Shown here: positions 61,701 through 64,000 of the stretch, one piece after another
How the letters are laid out: every line of letters starts with the position of its first letter
Numbering within the stretch: position 1 is the first letter of the stretch
DNA from: Trichopria drosophilae
Taxonomy: Eukaryota; Arthropoda; Insecta; Hymenoptera; Diapriidae
Length of the DNA: 64,000 nucleotides
Assembly: GCA_030407085.1 (NCBI GenBank)
Contig: CM059587.1
Location: 40,031,001 to 40,095,000 of the forward strand
Reading direction: 5' to 3'
Translations under genes and position numbers: made by a program
The notes under the pieces: model-generated
The model's input: only the letters and a program-made list of their open reading frames with translations
Databases searched by the model: none
What the model was told of the DNA's origin: nothing

Positions 61701-62000
61701 TACATTTACCCTACGTTTGCGATACTTGCGCGATACTAGCAACACGTAGATAGCAACGTGAGTTCACACAAGGTTCATAGTGGAATTCACAAATGAGATT
61801 AAAGCGCACGTCTGCGCTTCATGTGAGTGCTATTTGGGTCCTCCAATCAGATAATGATGGTCACTCGTTTATGAGTCTTGCCTTATTAAGCAAATTGCGC
61901 ATGCGCAATCCACTAACTTCTTGCCTAACAGTCATTCCACCCAACGCCGATGGTTGCCCATAAAGACTATTAGCCAATCATTACAGGTATCACAAAAGCG
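61701..62000. promoter_or_regulatory. Promoter-like cluster: NRF1-type palindrome and CCAAT boxes
   Basis: ATTGCGCATGCGCAAT at 61894-61909 is a perfect 16-bp palindrome and matches the NRF1/EWG consensus. A second inverted pair AAGCGCA-CGTC-TGCGCTT lies at 61802-61819. CCAAT occurs at 61843-61847 and 61974-61978. Such motifs cluster near transcription starts in animals. No ORF or splice site was found alongside, so a target gene is not known. Confidence 0.35.
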
Positions 62001-62508
62001 TCATATGTTCGTAGAAGCGAAGATTTCTTGCGTATGCACAGTACAATCCCGTATATTTTACTCATTCCTGAACTTTCATATGCATTCGCATAAGCACTGA
62101 AGTGAGATCTCAAAGTATTGCATTTGCCGTTTAGATATTCTTCCGCGATATTATAGACGCAAGACTTGATGCTACAGTTTTTTTTTCTCGAGACTTACTT
62201 TTTCTGCAGAATATAAAAGATGCAAGGACGAAATATTTTTCCATGTCTGATATAGAACTTAAAAAATTATACAAAAATTAATTTTTTCCTTTCATGTTAT
62301 TAATAGAATGTTTATTATCAAATAAAACTGAAAAAACTCTTTTTTTCCAATAAACTAATTTTTATGCAAACTTTAAAACTTTTTTTTTACTATAGATTTA
62401 TTTACAAGAGTTTTTGGAGTCGCTATGAATTCGACGTTAGATTTACAATATTCAAACCAAATAAAAAAATAGTGTTAAACATACTTCCAGATGAACAGAG
62501 TGTATTAG
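62001..62508. other. Noncoding DNA
   Basis: AT-rich with several poly-T runs. No gene. Confidence 0.5.
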
Positions 62509-62834
62509 TTGAGGGTTTTCGGAGTTGCTGATTACAAATACGACATTAATTTTGTAAAACTCAAGATGGCGAAATCAATTTACCTTACAAAAATTGTATA
62601 AATACCTGAATTTGAAAAAATGGTGGTTGCTGCTAATACGATTTTAATTTTGCCAAATTCATATCACACTTGCGAACATTAACCCCAAATTCATAATCAT
62701 TGTTCCTTAAAACCCTCGAATAACAAATCTTTATAAAATATAATTAATTGTTAAATGTTTGTCCCGTGTATTTGAACCACCGATTTAGTAAAACTAATGT
62801 CTGATTCATAATCAGAGACCTCGGAAACCCCCAA
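62509..62834. mobile_element. Foldback element, AAAATGGCGG family
   Basis: Left GTTTTCGGAGTTGCTGATTA and CGACATTAATTTTGTAAAAC (62515-62560); right, reverse complement, GTTTCCGAGGTCTCTGATTA and AGACATTAGTTTTACTAAAT. Arms of about 55 bp enclose about 210 bp. More diverged than the 58.65 kb copy. Confidence 0.65.
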
Positions 62835-63200
62835 GTAAACAAAACGAATCCGATGAATTTTGACAAATTCCACCACCATAATGAATTTTTTAAAACCGAC
62901 TTCAAATTCATAATCGACCACGCCAAAACGTCAGTATAATAATTTTTGTAAGATACTAGGTACCTACAATATATTCAATTATTTCAACAATTGTATTTAC
63001 CATACTGGTTCGTTATTTGGAATTGGTATTATGCTTATTATATCCGTCATTTCCAAATTAGGTGCAATCGAACAAAAAGAAAAACATAAATACTGATTTT
63101 TACAAACTTCTTTTAGTTTTTGAAAATATTGCCGCCATTTGGAATCAGTCATTTTGAATTCCGAAAATCTCATACCGGATTCGTATTTACCAATCTATAT
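62835..63200. repeat. Further fragments of the same foldback family
   Basis: 62850-62935 (CACCACCATAATGAATTTTT, ATTCATAATCGACCACGCC) and 63130-63195 (GCCGCCATTTGGAATCAGTC, CCGGATTCGTATTTACC) are arm fragments in inverse orientation. No complete element. Confidence 0.45.
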
Positions 63201-64000
63201 CCAAAATACAATCGGAAATAAGTCCAGTGTCTGAGTTGTGAATCTCGAATACTCTGCTAATATATTTTTTTTTTAAATTAAACTTGATTTTTTTTTAGTG
63301 TTTAAATATATACAGATAGTCTTGGGTCGGCTCCAACATGCGTATAACTCACAAGTTTGTCGGAAACGGTTAACGTATTTTAACTCATTCTTTAAAAAGA
63401 AATTACGTATAACTAGAATTAGACTGCAGTATATTTCCTTTTCTGATCAAATCGCTTTAGTAGGACCTAGTTCTCAAGACAAATGAATTCTCTTATCAGA
63501 ACCAACTTTTCGCTTGTAGATGCTATGTAATATAGTCCATATTAATATCAAAATTAAACGGAACAAAGCGGTATAACATTTTGAAAAAATTATTTTCTAT
63601 TTTAGAAATAATGGCCCATCAAGAATTTCCCTATTACTTCGGTCATACATATCGACAATTGCATTTTTGTATGTATTTGCATTGTTTGTTGTAGATAAAA
63701 AAATTATTTTTACAGTATCAAATTACTAATCCAATAAAAAAAAAATTTAAATAGAATTTTTGGGTTCTGAAAACAATGGCACTCGTACTCCCTAACCCAT
63801 AATATTTTTAAGAAAAGTGAGGTTATATCTTCAGCCCTTTGACTCTCAGTAGTCTGCATATGCCTTGCATTCGCGGCCTTCCGCCGTTCACTCGGTTTTC
63901 TGGTTCCTAACAGATTTTAAAACTATAAAGACATTTTTAGCTTTAGTTAGCTGAACTTTAACCGTTCAGCGGCGATTGAACCGACGTATAAAATATGGTC
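63201..64000. other. Noncoding DNA
   Basis: AT-rich up to about 63800, then slightly GC-richer to the edge of the window (63840-63990). No gene called. Confidence 0.5.

Noticed and set aside
1..64000. CRISPR arrays, rRNA genes, intact tRNA genes, LTR retroelements or integrated viral genomes
   Set aside because: No short repeats with unique regular spacers, no rRNA-like conserved blocks, no paired LTRs and no viral structural or polymerase genes other than the LINE RT were seen.

Overview
The window is AT-rich eukaryotic DNA, about two thirds A+T by eye, with almost no protein-coding capacity on either strand. It looks like intergenic or intronic sequence from an arthropod, most likely an insect. 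The evidence is one arthropod-style non-LTR retrotransposon, many small inverted-repeat elements including a piggyBac-type MITE with TTAA borders, microsatellites, and no prokaryotic operon structure. A hymenopteran is my guess, but nothing here proves the order.

Layout. 0-14.8 kb is AT-rich and geneless, with a 122-bp tandem repeat at 3.3 kb. 14.86-15.12 kb is a pogo/Tigger-like MITE. 15.7-20.04 kb is the only clear coding-derived unit: a degenerate non-LTR retrotransposon with an ORF1 C-terminal remnant, an ORF2 endonuclease, reverse transcriptase and C-terminal Cys-His region, three 75-bp repeats in the 3' UTR, a poly(A) signal and a short-repeat tail. 20.1-23.5 kb holds GA and TA microsatellites and an old array of about 230-bp units. 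25.2-26.2 kb is a recent 430-bp direct duplication. 27.3-28.0 kb is a structured repeat followed by G and C runs. 29.6-32.7 kb holds a foldback element, a GC-richer island and two abutting MITEs. 33.9-40.1 kb contains several islands of balanced composition that could be regulatory. 41 kb and 56.8-57.6 kb carry one family of CCTGATCAGG tandem repeats, the second copy having 18-bp terminal inverted repeats. 58-60 kb is the densest part.

The best host-gene candidate is on the minus strand at 58180-58057: a good start codon, 41 codons resembling a signal peptide, and a strong splice donor, with GC-rich DNA upstream of the start. If real, it is the first coding exon of a secreted or membrane protein whose first intron runs toward lower coordinates, so much of this window could be that intron. 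I could not identify the gene or a convincing second exon.

No CRISPR array, rRNA, intact tRNA, viral genome or bacterial gene was seen. Percent identities and boundaries are by-eye estimates.
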